From positions 62,001-126,000 of the forward strand of contig JBIKJA010000007.1 of assembly GCA_044361315.1 (NCBI GenBank): 64,000 nucleotides of DNA. The letters are read 5' to 3'. How positions within the stretch are numbered: position 1 is the first letter of the stretch; each line of letters starts with the position of its first letter. Under the pieces are notes generated by a model. That model ran no database searches. It was not told the DNA's origin and saw nothing but the letters and a program-made list of their open reading frames with translations. The position numbers were made by a program, and so were the translations under genes. This DNA comes from Crocinitomix sp044361315. GTDB lineage: Bacteria > Bacteroidota > Bacteroidia > Flavobacteriales_D > Crocinitomicaceae. Of this stretch, positions 28,207 to 38,312 are shown in pieces.

Positions 28207-29226
28207 ATGAAAGTGGTGATTAGATATTCGATTCTGTTTTGGTTGCTCGCCTACCTGATTTTTTGTATTTTATTGAGCTCTATTGCCGACTTGCAAGTGG
28301 TGATGATTCGGGTGGTGTTTTTTTTACTGCCGCAAATTATTGTGTTTTACCTGAACTTGTTGATTTTTCTGCCGCGCTTTTTTGAGGAGAAACGGAAAAA
28401 AGCGTATTACTTTTGGATCTCGTCTATTTTATTGGTATTGGCTGTGATTTTTGGGTTTGGAGAGCTTTATTTGGATGAAAAATTGCCCCTCGGGTTTCAC
28501 CCTTTCCAAAAAAAGTTGCTTGGTTTTGCCATTTTAGGGCGATTAATGACGCTTATTCCGCCTATTTTAATTGGGGCCTTGATTCGTAAAACGTACCTGC
28601 TCCAACTAAAAACGAAAGAAAGTTTGGAGCTTCAAAATAAAATGTTGGAGGCTGAAACCAAAGCGTTGAAAGCACAAATAAATCCTCATTTTTTGTTTAA
28701 TACCTTAAATAATATCTACTCCTTGTCGCAATTTGACAATAAAAAAACGGGGGAGGCTATTTTGCAATTGTCTGATATTTTGAGGTATGTGACCTACGAA
28801 GGCAATGATCATTTTGTCCCCTTAAATTCGGAAATTGAGCTCTTGGAAAGTTTTATTAAACTCCAATACCTTCAGGATGAGGATCAGAATAATGTATCGG
28901 TGGAAATTACCCTAGAAAATTCTTCTTTGCAAATTAGTCCATTATTAATATTGCCATTTATTGAAAATTGTTTTAAACATGCCAACCATCAAGACAAAGC
29001 GAATGGATGGATTAAAATTAAGATCGAAAATAAAGGCAATGAACTTTTTATTCATGCCGAAAACACAATTTCTAAAGCGCCGATTAAAAAGGACAAAAGC
29101 AGCGGGGTTGGTATGGAAAATGTAAAAAGGAGATTAGAACTTTTATATCCGAAACGACACAAGTTGGAAATTAAGGGGGATAAATCGGTTTATTCCGTGC
29201 GTTTAACTATAAATTTGATTGCATGA
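28207..29226 (+). CDS. LytS-type sensor histidine kinase
   Basis: A 339-residue membrane histidine kinase of the His_kinase (YpdA/LytS) family. Four N-terminal membrane segments (to about residue 130) with only short loops, a short coiled coil, then the dimerisation/phosphoacceptor block KAQINPHFLFNTLNNI (His161) and an ATPase domain with the N-box FIENCFKHA and the glycine-rich GVGMENVKRRL. There is no periplasmic sensor domain, so it may sense within the membrane. Its stop overlaps the response regulator start by 4 nt. Confidence 0.93.
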   Translation: MKVVIRYSILFWLLAYLIFCILLSSIADLQVVMIRVVFFLLPQIIVFYLNLLIFLPRFFEEKRKKAYYFWISSILLVLAVIFGFGELYLDEKLPLGFHPFQKKLLGFAILGRLMTLIPPILIGALIRKTYLLQLKTKESLELQNKMLEAETKALKAQINPHFLFNTLNNIYSLSQFDNKKTGEAILQLSDILRYVTYEGNDHFVPLNSEIELLESFIKLQYLQDEDQNNVSVEITLENSSLQISPLLILPFIENCFKHANHQDKANGWIKIKIENKGNELFIHAENTISKAPIKKDKSSGVGMENVKRRLELLYPKRHKLEIKGDKSVYSVRLTINLIA

Positions 29227-29909
29227 AATGTATTGTAATTGATGACGAACAATTGGCGCGAAATTTAGTGGAAAGTTATGTGCTAAAAGTTCCGTTTTTG
29301 GAATTGGTTGGTTCGTTTAAAAGTGGAACGCTTGCACTGGAGGTGTTAAAATCGGAGGAGATTGAGTTGGTGATTACAGACATTCAAATGCCGGATTTAT
29401 TGGGTACGGAGCTTGTTAAATTATTATCGACCAAGCCCTTGGTAGTGTTTACCACGGCTTATCAAAATTATGCGATCGAAGGGTTTGAATTAGAGGCGAT
29501 TGATTATTTGCTCAAACCTTTTTCGTTCGAGCGTTTTTCAAAGTCGATGAATAAGGCTAAGGAGATTTTTGATTTGCGAAAACAGCAAGAATCGATCTTT
29601 AAAAAGGACTTTTTAACGGTGAAGGCCGATCATAAATTGTATAAAATTAATTATGCAGATATTAAGTACATCGAGGGGATGCGGGAATACGTTTCGTTTT
29701 ATTTCGGAAATGGACGTGTGACAGCCTTGTTGTCCTTAAAATCACTGGAAGAGAAGTTACCTGCCGATCAATTTATTCGTTGCCACAAATCGTTTATTGT
29801 CAACAAATCAAAAGTGACGGCGCTGGATGGCGGCAACCTAATTTTAGGCGAAAAATCAATTCCAATCGGTCAATCTTACCGCGACAAGGTAATTGAGGCG
29901 ATTTTTTAA
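29223..29909 (+). CDS. LytTR-family response regulator
   Basis: A 228-residue response regulator. The receiver domain has the acidic pair DDE (7-9), phosphoacceptor Asp53 in ITDIQMPD, the TTAY threonine and the KPF lysine. The C-terminal LytTR DNA-binding domain (about 125-228) has the typical YIEGMREYVSFYF and RCHKSFIVN segments. It is translationally coupled to the kinase (ATGA). Target genes are not evident. The gene ends 19 nt before the convergent S9 peptidase. Confidence 0.94.
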   Translation: MKCIVIDDEQLARNLVESYVLKVPFLELVGSFKSGTLALEVLKSEEIELVITDIQMPDLLGTELVKLLSTKPLVVFTTAYQNYAIEGFELEAIDYLLKPFSFERFSKSMNKAKEIFDLRKQQESIFKKDFLTVKADHKLYKINYADIKYIEGMREYVSFYFGNGRVTALLSLKSLEEKLPADQFIRCHKSFIVNKSKVTALDGGNLILGEKSIPIGQSYRDKVIEAIF

Positions 29910-29928
29910 CCTCCATTCGATTTTAAAC

Positions 29929-31965
29929 CTACTTCAAATGTTTGTCCAACCACGCATAATATTGCCGGTGCCAAAACACGCCGTTTTGTGGTGATGACAC
30001 CCAATGATTTTCGTCTGGAAAAAGTATCATTTTGCTGTCAATTCCTTTTATTTGAAGCGCTTGAAAAGCTTCCAACCCTTGATTTAAAGGAACTCTAAAA
30101 TCTTGTTCACCGTGAAAAATCAACATTGGCGTGTCCCAATTTTGAACCAATTTGTGCGGAGAGTGTTTCAAGTAACTAGGCGGAACAATTTGATTAAAAT
30201 AGGGTCCTCCAATGTCATGATTTGCAAAGAAAATTTCTTCGGTAGTTCCATACCAACTTTCAAGGTTAAAAAGTCCACAATGCGAAATAAAACATTTGAA
30301 TCTTTTTTCGTGCATTCCTGCCAAATAATACACCGAATAACCACCATAACTAGCGCCAACCGCACCAATTCGGTTGGCATCAATAAATGGTTCTTTCTTT
30401 AATTCGTCCACTGCCGAAATATAATCATCTATCGGTTGGCCGCCCCAATCACCTGCTATGGCGTCGTTCCATTCTTGCCCAAACCCAGGTAATCCGCGTC
30501 GGTTAGGCGCAATGATGATATAATCGTTGGCAGCCATTAACTGAAAATTCCATCGATACGAAAAAAATTGACTCACTGCACTTTGTGGACCTCCTTGGCA
30601 ATAAAGCAAGGCAGGATATTTTTTTTCCGGATCAAAATTCGGTGGATAAATTACCCATACCAATTGTTTTTTACCGTCCGTGGTTGGCACCCATCGTCGT
30701 TCTATTTTTCCGATTTCTAATTGATCGTAAATCTCTTTGTTGACATCCGTTAATTGTTGTTCTTTTCCAGATTTAATGGCAACACTGTATATGTCGGTTG
30801 GGTGATTCATAGATTGTTTGCCACCAACAAGTTTGTCTTTTGCAAAATGTACGGAAGTATAGTCATGCACGCCTTCGGTAATTTGACGAATCTCTTTCTT
30901 TTTAAAATCATACTCATAAAGCTGATTTGTACCTTCGGTCACAGATACAAAATAAATAAATTCACCTTTGTCATCCCAAGTAAAACTAGAAACCGTCAGG
31001 TCAAATTTACCAGTGAGATTGGTGGTTAATTGCGTGGTATAATCATGTACAACAATATCGTTTTTATCTGATTCGTATCCATCACGTTCCATGCTCAACC
31101 AAGCAATTTTTTTTCCGTCAGCTGAAAACTGTGGATCTAAATCATAACCTTTCATATTATTGGAAAGAATACTGACACTTCCTAATAAAACATCGTAAAC
31201 AAATAAATCGGTGTTGGTGCTAGTGGCATAATCCAACCCTACTAATTTTTTACACGCATACACAATTTTATTTCCATCCGGAGATAAAGCGATTTGTTCC
31301 ATGCCACCAAATGGTTTTGTTGGGGCATCAAAGTTTTCATTTTTCATGATGTCAATTCCTGTGCCTTGCATTTTGCCATCTTGCAATACCCCATAAAAAA
31401 CGTGTGATCTAAATCCTTGATCCCATGAATCCCAATGACGATACATTAAATCGTTAATCACCCGTGCGTTTGATTTTGGTAAATCTTTATCAAGTTGATT
31501 AGAATTTACACTATTCATAAAAACATCTTTCGTGAAGACAATTTTTTTGCCATCAGGAAAATAGTTAAACCCAGTTATATCTCCTGGTGTGCGCGACATT
31601 TGAACCAATTCTGAACCATCTGGATTCATTTCAAAAATGGAGATATTATTGTCTAAATCACTGTGTGCTAGGAATCCGATTTTAGCTCCATCTGGACGCC
31701 AAATAGCATTAAATTCGTTTCCCGGACGATTGGTTACTTGTTTTGGAGTGCCTCCTAAAACGGAAACCACATACAATTCACTTGAACCACTATTTTTTTC
31801 GATGTCGTATTTTTTTAGGCTGAATAAAACCTTCGTGCCATCTGGCGAAACGGATACCTCACCAATTCGTTTTAACTTCCACAAAAGTTCGGGGGTCATT
31901 CTGGTTTGAGAAAACCCAAAAAATCCAACCAAAAGTCCAAAACTGAGTAACGTAATTTTTACCAT
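29929..31965 (-). CDS. S9-family prolyl oligopeptidase (dipeptidyl peptidase type)
   Basis: A 678-residue exported serine peptidase. Signal peptide MVKITLLSFGLLVGFFGFSQ, then a TolB/beta-propeller domain (about 25-420, repeats such as ISVSPDGTKVLFSL and FSADGKKIAWLS), then an alpha/beta hydrolase domain. The catalytic triad is Ser539 (GASYGGY), Asp622 (HGEQDFRVP) and His654 (DENHW). It is expected in the periplasm, where it would trim oligopeptides. It ends 3 nt after the permease gene upstream, so rbfA, the permease and this gene probably form one operon. Confidence 0.94.
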   Translation of the reverse strand: MVKITLLSFGLLVGFFGFSQTRMTPELLWKLKRIGEVSVSPDGTKVLFSLKKYDIEKNSGSSELYVVSVLGGTPKQVTNRPGNEFNAIWRPDGAKIGFLAHSDLDNNISIFEMNPDGSELVQMSRTPGDITGFNYFPDGKKIVFTKDVFMNSVNSNQLDKDLPKSNARVINDLMYRHWDSWDQGFRSHVFYGVLQDGKMQGTGIDIMKNENFDAPTKPFGGMEQIALSPDGNKIVYACKKLVGLDYATSTNTDLFVYDVLLGSVSILSNNMKGYDLDPQFSADGKKIAWLSMERDGYESDKNDIVVHDYTTQLTTNLTGKFDLTVSSFTWDDKGEFIYFVSVTEGTNQLYEYDFKKKEIRQITEGVHDYTSVHFAKDKLVGGKQSMNHPTDIYSVAIKSGKEQQLTDVNKEIYDQLEIGKIERRWVPTTDGKKQLVWVIYPPNFDPEKKYPALLYCQGGPQSAVSQFFSYRWNFQLMAANDYIIIAPNRRGLPGFGQEWNDAIAGDWGGQPIDDYISAVDELKKEPFIDANRIGAVGASYGGYSVYYLAGMHEKRFKCFISHCGLFNLESWYGTTEEIFFANHDIGGPYFNQIVPPSYLKHSPHKLVQNWDTPMLIFHGEQDFRVPLNQGLEAFQALQIKGIDSKMILFPDENHWVSSPQNGVFWHRQYYAWLDKHLK

Positions 31966-31968
31966 CTT

Positions 31969-33192
31969 TTATTGTATAATTCGTTTAATTAAAAATCTAC
32001 TTGGCAAATAAGCTGCCAAAATTCCAAATACGGTTGTAATTCCCAAAATTAAAAATAAGTCAATCCATTTGAAAGTGATTGGGAAAAATTCAACATGGCT
32101 ATTTTCCATGGCGATAAGGCCAAATTCTAATTGTAAATAACAAACCCCGTAGCCTAAAATCAGTCCAAAAATTAAGCCTAGCCCGTTAATTAAAAGTCCT
32201 TCGTAAAAAAATATGCGTCGCAATTGAGTTTCCTTCGCCCCTAGTGCAAAAAGGGTTTTCATATTTTCCTTTTTTTCAATGACCAGCATGGTGATGGAAG
32301 CAATCATATTAAACGTTGCTAAAAAGAAAATAAATCCTAAAAGTAAGGTGGTAATCCATTTTTCGCTTTGGCTGGTTTCAAAAATCAATTTATTCTGTTC
32401 GATATTAGTTTCTACCTTAAAACTCGGACCTAACAGTTGAATTAATTCGTTTTTTTTGGCGATAAGATCCGTGTTTGGTTTAAAATCGATTTCTAATTGG
32501 GTGATTTCGTCCTTGTAATTAAAAATAGAGGCGGCAAAATCGAAAGGAACGATTAGGTAATTTAAATCGACATCGTTGTTGTAACTAAAAACCCCTGCAA
32601 TTGGAATTTGTGAGGTGGAAAAGGCATCCACATTTTTTAATTGATTGGAACTGATCTTCTCTTCGCGGTTGGGTGAATAAAGTGTAAAAGTCTCGTACTC
32701 GCCTTCTATTTGATAAATATACCCATCCAAATTTTCAATCGCTCCGCCACCAATTAAGGCCAAAGGTCCATAATCATCTTCAATAATTCCCTTTCCGTCC
32801 AACAGGTGATCTTTCATTTCACTCATTTCCAGAAAATCTTGCTCCACACCTTTTATGGTGCCAATGATAAAATTATCGCCATTTTTTACAATCGCTATTT
32901 CCTCAATCACCTGCGAATATTTGTCTACCCCTTCCATTTCATACACTTGGGGCAAAATATAGTCTTTATCAAATGTTTTTGAATTTTGAGCAGAAATCTG
33001 AATATCGGATTCGAAAGAGCTAAACATTTTGAATACCAAGCCTTCAATCCCATTAAACCCGGATAAAATAATCACCATCGCTGCCGTGGAAATCATGATT
33101 CCTAACACCGAAACCCCAGAAATTATGTTGATTACATTTTGAGTTTTCTTAGAAAATAGATACCTCCTTGCTATGAAAAAAGAAGAATTCAC
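31969..33192 (-). CDS. LolC/LolE-like FtsX-domain permease
   Basis: A 407-residue inner-membrane protein with one N-terminal membrane segment, a periplasmic domain of about 220 residues and three C-terminal membrane segments, the layout of MacB/LolC-type permeases. The segments ARRYLFSKKTQNVINIISGVS at the start and the FtsX block (ALGAKETQLRRIFFYEG) favour the lipoprotein-release type. No ATPase is adjacent; the LolD-like ATPase at 54.1 kb has its own permease. The start is GTG, directly abutting the rbfA stop (no spacer). Confidence 0.88.
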   Translation of the reverse strand: MNSSFFIARRYLFSKKTQNVINIISGVSVLGIMISTAAMVIILSGFNGIEGLVFKMFSSFESDIQISAQNSKTFDKDYILPQVYEMEGVDKYSQVIEEIAIVKNGDNFIIGTIKGVEQDFLEMSEMKDHLLDGKGIIEDDYGPLALIGGGAIENLDGYIYQIEGEYETFTLYSPNREEKISSNQLKNVDAFSTSQIPIAGVFSYNNDVDLNYLIVPFDFAASIFNYKDEITQLEIDFKPNTDLIAKKNELIQLLGPSFKVETNIEQNKLIFETSQSEKWITTLLLGFIFFLATFNMIASITMLVIEKKENMKTLFALGAKETQLRRIFFYEGLLINGLGLIFGLILGYGVCYLQLEFGLIAMENSHVEFFPITFKWIDLFLILGITTVFGILAAYLPSRFLIKRIIQ

Positions 33193-33531
33193 TTATTTTT
33201 TTAAGAGTTGGTCGATTTCCATCGCATATTCAATGGTATCATCAATAAAAAAACTTAAATCAGGAATTCGACGTAACGTTTTTCCAAGACGTTTGCCCAT
33301 CTCAAAACGAATTTCATCCTTGTGTTTTTTGATGTTTTTGTGCACCTCCTTAGGATCGTTATGTCCGAAAACACTGATGAATGCTTTAAGATAGGACATG
33401 TCAGGAACTACCCTCACCTCGGTAACCGTTACCATCGCACCTAAACAAACTGTCCTTGCTTCTTCACGAAAATAATTTCCTAACTCGGTTTGTATAACTG
33501 CGTCTATTTTTTTTTGTCTAATCGAACTCAT
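33193..33531 (-). CDS. rbfA: Ribosome-binding factor A
   Basis: A 112-residue KH-fold protein that helps mature the 30S subunit and 16S rRNA 5' end. It starts MSSIRQKKIDAVIQTELGNY and contains the family segment VTEVRVVPDMSYLKAFISVF. The frame is open to 33600, but the ATG at 33529-33531 gives the usual N-terminus. A TACCTTTG box (33536-33543) ends only 4 nt before this ATG, which suggests a leaderless transcript. It is directly followed by the permease gene. Confidence 0.92.
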   Translation of the reverse strand: MSSIRQKKIDAVIQTELGNYFREEARTVCLGAMVTVTEVRVVPDMSYLKAFISVFGHNDPKEVHKNIKKHKDEIRFEMGKRLGKTLRRIPDLSFFIDDTIEYAMEIDQLLKK

Positions 33532-33535
33532 TGTG

Positions 33536-33543
33536 CAAAGGTA
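33536..33543 (-). promoter_or_regulatory. Candidate -7 box of rbfA
   Basis: TACCTTTG on the minus strand is a full match to TAnnTTTG and lies 4 nt before the rbfA ATG, so transcription would start at or next to the start codon. No clear -33 element at the usual distance. Confidence 0.45.
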
Positions 33544-33684
33544 ATAAATCCTTGTGAAAAATAGATTTTCAAACTGGTAAACAAGCAAAATACTACTCAA
33601 ATAAAAGCAGTTCCATGCTCACTTATCCTAAAACAAATCAAATTTATTTTCTTTATTCCAATTTCAATCCTACTTTTGTTGCTT

Positions 33685-35535
33685 GTGAAAGGACTGATAC
33701 AATTATTTAAATTAACAAAGATCTACAAACGAGATACCATTTTGGTGATTGTTAGCAATTTTTTATTCGTAATTTTTAACATTATTTCGCTCGTTTTATT
33801 TATCCCTTTTTTAAAAATTATCTTTGCTTCAAATGAATCAAATTCTGATCAAGCAGCAGAAATAATTAAAAAACCTGTTTGGGAAAATAGAGAAAATATC
33901 TTATCGTATTTAAGCGAATACTTCGAGTTTTTACAGTACGATTATGTGCGGGAAACTGGCGAACTTGGTGCGCTAAAATTTGTTTGCATTGCTGTTTTGA
34001 TAGCTTTTTTCTTAAAAAATCTCTTTAGATATTCGGCAGTCTATTTTCAATCCTACTTGCGAATGGCTGTGGTTCGCGATTTGAGAAAAAAACTTTTCGA
34101 GCGTTCGATGCACCTGCATCTATCTTTTTACTCGGAGGAGAAAAAAGGGAACTTACTCACACGACTTACGGCAGATTTGAATGAGGTGGAGATAGCAGTC
34201 GTTTCTACATTAGAACTTGTGTTTAGAGAACCAATTGCAATTATTATCAACCTTGCTGTGCTTTTTTATTGGAGTCCAAAACTTACCCTTTTCTCGCTGA
34301 TTTTACTGCCGATAAGCGCTCTTGCTATATCAAGAATTCGTAAAAGTTTAAAAAGAACATCGCAAAAGGGTCAAGAACAAATGGGTGAATTGATGTCTAC
34401 CATTGAAGAAAGTTTGGGAGGGATAAGGGTAATCAAAGCGTTTGGAGCAGAAAAAACGGCGGTCGATCGCTTTTCTGTGAAGAATAATCACCATCAAAAT
34501 TTAATCACCAGAACCTTTCGTAAAAAAGATCTAGCATCACCACTAAATGAGTTTTTTGGTGCCGCCGTTTTAATAGCGATTGTATGGTATGGTGGGCAAT
34601 TAATTCTTCAAAGAGATGGAAGCATGACTGGTGAGCAATTTATTGCATTTATCATCGTGTTTTCTCAATTTTTACGTCCAATTAGCAGCATCGCGAGTGC
34701 CCTCACTTACCTAAAAAAAGCAGAGGTTTCGTTGGATCGTGTGAATGAAATCATCTCGATAAAAGATCCAATTGAAGACCCAATAAATCCAGTTGAAAAA
34801 ACGGAGTTTACAGACAAAATCGAATTTAAAAATGTGACGTTTGCGTATGGTGACGAACCTGTCCTCAAAAACATTTCATTTAACCTTGAAATTGGAAAAA
34901 CAGTAGCCTTGGTTGGAGAGTCTGGAAGTGGTAAATCAACCATTTCTGATTTAATTCCACGTTTTCACGATGTTATTGGTGGAGAAATTACGATCGACAA
35001 TATCAACATTAAACAACTCCGGAAAAAGGATTTGCGTAAAATGATGAGTATCGTGACCCAAGAATCCATTTTATTCAACGACACCATCCGAAATAATATC
35101 TCCTTTGGCAAACCAAATGCCACCGAAGAAGAAATTATCAACGCTGCCTTGGTGGCTAATGCACACGAGTTCATTCTCCAATTAGAAAAAGGCTATGATA
35201 CCATTATCGGCGATCGAGGTAATAAGCTTTCTGGCGGTCAAAAACAACGAATCAGTATTGCACGTGCGGTATTAGCCAATTCACCCATCATGATTTTAGA
35301 CGAGGCCACTTCTGCCTTGGATACTGAATCTGAAAAATTAGTGCAAGACGCCCTCGAGAATTTAATGAAAAACCATACTTCTTTAGTGATTGCTCACCGA
35401 TTAAGTACCATCCGAAACGCTGATTTAATCATTGTCTTAAAAAGCGGCGAAATTGTCGAACGTGGAAATCACCAAGAATTAATCGAGGCCAATGGTTATT
35501 ATAAATCCCTTTGCGAAATACAGCAAGTGATTTAA
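33685..35535 (+). CDS. MsbA-like ABC exporter (fused permease and ATPase)
   Basis: About 616 residues. Six membrane segments in the first 330 residues form the exporter transmembrane domain; the ATPase has Walker A GESGSGKST, Q-loop VTQES, signature LSGGQKQR, Walker B MILDEATSALD and the H-loop IAHRLST. Half-transporters of this type flip lipids such as lipid A or export other amphiphiles as homodimers; the substrate is unknown. Start GTG 33685 or TTG 33676; neither has a Shine-Dalgarno. Its stop and that of the convergent gene share the palindrome TTAATTAA. Confidence 0.92.
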   Translation: MKGLIQLFKLTKIYKRDTILVIVSNFLFVIFNIISLVLFIPFLKIIFASNESNSDQAAEIIKKPVWENRENILSYLSEYFEFLQYDYVRETGELGALKFVCIAVLIAFFLKNLFRYSAVYFQSYLRMAVVRDLRKKLFERSMHLHLSFYSEEKKGNLLTRLTADLNEVEIAVVSTLELVFREPIAIIINLAVLFYWSPKLTLFSLILLPISALAISRIRKSLKRTSQKGQEQMGELMSTIEESLGGIRVIKAFGAEKTAVDRFSVKNNHHQNLITRTFRKKDLASPLNEFFGAAVLIAIVWYGGQLILQRDGSMTGEQFIAFIIVFSQFLRPISSIASALTYLKKAEVSLDRVNEIISIKDPIEDPINPVEKTEFTDKIEFKNVTFAYGDEPVLKNISFNLEIGKTVALVGESGSGKSTISDLIPRFHDVIGGEITIDNINIKQLRKKDLRKMMSIVTQESILFNDTIRNNISFGKPNATEEEIINAALVANAHEFILQLEKGYDTIIGDRGNKLSGGQKQRISIARAVLANSPIMILDEATSALDTESEKLVQDALENLMKNHTSLVIAHRLSTIRNADLIIVLKSGEIVERGNHQELIEANGYYKSLCEIQQVI

Positions 35536-38001
35536 TTAATGATAGACAAATTTGGCAGCATAAACAGGCACATCTCCATCCAACACATTCAACACATACA
35601 TCCCACTAGAAAGTCCTGTTAAATCGATCGCGTTTTGTGTCGCACTTTTAGCCACCAAATCTCCTTGAAGCGAATAAATTTCATACGAGAGATTTAAAGT
35701 TTCAATATCTTCTAAACTGACTATCGTCAAGATTTCATCCGCAGGATTGGCGATAATTCGATACATTTCTTCTTCCTCAGAATCCGTTTCTTCGGGTGCT
35801 ATCATGGCGTAAATTCCCAAGTCCAGAAAACTGGTATAGCAATACCATTGACAGCCAGAAATTTTTAAGTCACTTACCCCCGGCGCATCATCCGATGTGT
35901 ACCCCATCAATCCATGCATCCAGGTCTCCATCGCTTCATCAATTTCGTGGGTCATTAACCAAGGTCCCATGTGGTAGGCGCGAGATGAAAAAATAGGCAT
36001 GACAGCCGGCATCCGATCCGACAACGCAATTGCTCGAATTCTATACGTGTGGTAATTATAAATGCTTGTCCCATCCCCATAAACATCCGAGGTTCGGTAA
36101 TGGTGCAATAAAATTCGATCTGTATTTTCCGCTAATTCAATCGCTTGAGGATCGGACATGTATCCCAAATATATTTCACTAATGATACCTAATTCGTGCG
36201 CTCTTGCATCAATCATTGCTAACTCATCAAGGTAAAAACTATAAGCTCCTGCATTCGTGCAAGGATAACCTCCTGGCATCAAATAACTTTCGCAATAATA
36301 GTCAAAGACAGCACTTTCCGGACTTGTCCAAAATTCAAACTCTAAATTTAATACATCAAATTTTCGAAACCAATTGTCTCCATAAAAACTATTAAACGTA
36401 GTGATTTTATCAAACGAAGCATCCTTTTCGCCCACCGCACCTACTTGAACAATGCCGTAATTTTTTTTTGCGCGTTCGATAAAATGTGCCAATACGATGG
36501 CTTCAGATGGCAAGGTCAAATCGTAAGTGTGTTCGTGGATATAAGCTAAATTATAAAGCAATAAATAATTAAATCCATTCTCTTTGGCAAATTCTAACAA
36601 AGCGGTTTCGGCGGCAGGATTTCCCAAGATATTTTTAAAATCATCGACATACAATCCATTTAAAGGTATTCTATCGAAATAGGAAATTGGTTCTGGGACA
36701 TATTCAAAAGCACCTGCATCTGGAGCACCTGCTAAATTTCTAAGCTGGTTAAGATGATCCCATTCAATCCCAGTCAACGTCCCTGAATTAATTCCCGGCG
36801 ATTCAGTGGTCAATTGAAAATTTTCTTCTCCTGCATTTACAAAAATTTGAGCCTCAATGGCAGGACTATAGATGTTATGATCGATTTGAAGCAAGGCACT
36901 CGCCCCAACATTTACATAAGGCGCATAGAGTTCATCACTCAAAAATAAATCAACTGGTTCGCAAAAAATATTGTTTTGAATTTTAGACACCGCGGATAGT
37001 GAACCTGAATTTTCAATTTCCAGGTTAAATGCCGCTGATGCTAAAACGGTATTGTGTTGGAAATTAAAACTATTCGGATAGGTGTCTCCCATGGCCATAT
37101 AACAAGAAAGTTGCGCCGCGCCAGCTCCTGTTGCACCATTTTTATAAAAAATTGAATTCACCACATTTAAATGACCGTAGCCATGCCACACCACACCATA
37201 CAAATCGGTATTACTGATTCTATTTGAGCTCAAACTTACTTGTCCACCTCGCCCAATTTCAATCCCATTTGCGGTAATTTGGTCGATTAAGTTATCTTCA
37301 ACAATTCCCTGCTTTAAATACAATTCGAGGCCATTGCCAGGCGAAATCGAATTGATAGAACTGTTTGAAATCACCACATCCTCCAATGAATAAGGATAGA
37401 GCATGCCGCAAAAGTCATTGTATTGTCCGACCAAATAATTTGGATGCCCAATTTGGATCCCTGTTTCACAATGGTGAATATTTAACTGGATAAGATCAAT
37501 CGATTTTAATAAAAACACCCCTTCGTTTGCACTCAAATCACAGCGTGGCTCATCAAAAATCTGCAACCCAACTCCGTGGACATTTTCGATTTGTACTTGA
37601 TCCACTTCAAAATGGTGCGATAAATCATTAATTAACAAACCTACTTCACTTCCCCCATCAATATGAATTCCGAATGGCACATCCGCATCACCCGATCCTG
37701 TTAAATTGAAAAAATAAGAATTTCCAATCAACAAGGTTTGCGCAGCTGGTTCTCCTTCAATAATCACCTCTCCCCCACAATTCTTTAAAATTATTGGATC
37801 AGATGTTGATCCATGCACATTTTTGATTTTTAAAGCCGAACGGGTGCCAGCCGTGATACAAATCACTTCACCAGGCAATACGCCTTCTCCGTTAAAATAA
37901 TTCACATCAGGTGAGATGACATGATCGCATCCGCAATCCTGCGCAAATCCTTTATTAAAAATCACTGAAAAGAAAACTACCAAAAGACTAATTTTTTTCA
38001 T
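35536..38001 (-). CDS. Secreted beta-helix protein with a TIM-barrel-like domain and T9SS sorting domain
   Basis: An 821-residue secreted protein. Signal peptide MKKISLLVVFFSVIFNKGFAQ. Residues about 25-420 form a right-handed parallel beta-helix (repeating N-rich turns such as NLIDQITANGIEIGRGG and NRISNTDLYGVVWHG). The middle (about 440-735) has no repeats and looks like an alpha/beta barrel (NGLYVDDFKNILGN, FNYLLLYNLAYI, FDVLNLEFEFW, EIYLGYMSDPQ), perhaps carbohydrate-active; I cannot name a family. The C-terminus (about 745-821) is a T9SS sorting domain (IVSLEDIETLNLSYEIYSLQ...GMYVLNV). Single gene on the minus strand between divergent and convergent neighbours. Confidence 0.82.
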   Translation of the reverse strand: MKKISLLVVFFSVIFNKGFAQDCGCDHVISPDVNYFNGEGVLPGEVICITAGTRSALKIKNVHGSTSDPIILKNCGGEVIIEGEPAAQTLLIGNSYFFNLTGSGDADVPFGIHIDGGSEVGLLINDLSHHFEVDQVQIENVHGVGLQIFDEPRCDLSANEGVFLLKSIDLIQLNIHHCETGIQIGHPNYLVGQYNDFCGMLYPYSLEDVVISNSSINSISPGNGLELYLKQGIVEDNLIDQITANGIEIGRGGQVSLSSNRISNTDLYGVVWHGYGHLNVVNSIFYKNGATGAGAAQLSCYMAMGDTYPNSFNFQHNTVLASAAFNLEIENSGSLSAVSKIQNNIFCEPVDLFLSDELYAPYVNVGASALLQIDHNIYSPAIEAQIFVNAGEENFQLTTESPGINSGTLTGIEWDHLNQLRNLAGAPDAGAFEYVPEPISYFDRIPLNGLYVDDFKNILGNPAAETALLEFAKENGFNYLLLYNLAYIHEHTYDLTLPSEAIVLAHFIERAKKNYGIVQVGAVGEKDASFDKITTFNSFYGDNWFRKFDVLNLEFEFWTSPESAVFDYYCESYLMPGGYPCTNAGAYSFYLDELAMIDARAHELGIISEIYLGYMSDPQAIELAENTDRILLHHYRTSDVYGDGTSIYNYHTYRIRAIALSDRMPAVMPIFSSRAYHMGPWLMTHEIDEAMETWMHGLMGYTSDDAPGVSDLKISGCQWYCYTSFLDLGIYAMIAPEETDSEEEEMYRIIANPADEILTIVSLEDIETLNLSYEIYSLQGDLVAKSATQNAIDLTGLSSGMYVLNVLDGDVPVYAAKFVYH

Positions 38002-38258
38002 ACGAGCTGATTTTAGTTGGTAAATATTTCAAACGCAATTAAACAAGATAAATAGATTTTTTTGAAGATTGCAAGGTATCATTTTTATCGCTTATCTGAA
38101 AATTATGGAAATTTTCGACTCAAAACAATATATTTTGATGGATTGTGGATAAAATTCGACCAAAATCGATAATCTTATAGACCGACCTAATTTTTAGATA
38201 GAGGGAGCCAAATTTTGAACAAAATAATCGCGATTTTTCAGAATACTTGACAAAATAA

Positions 38259-38289
38259 TTTGGAATTTAAAAGATTCCACGTAAATTTG
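38259..38289 (+). promoter_or_regulatory. Promoter of the metH operon
   Basis: TTTG (38259-38262), 19 nt, then TAAATTTG (38282-38289): a full match to the Bacteroidetes -33/-7 promoter. The start of transcription would be near 38296, about 18 nt before the riboswitch P1 stem. The bases before it (38002-38258) show nothing else. Confidence 0.75.
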
Positions 38290-38312
38290 CAGAAGTTCTT
38301 AATTTATTAATG

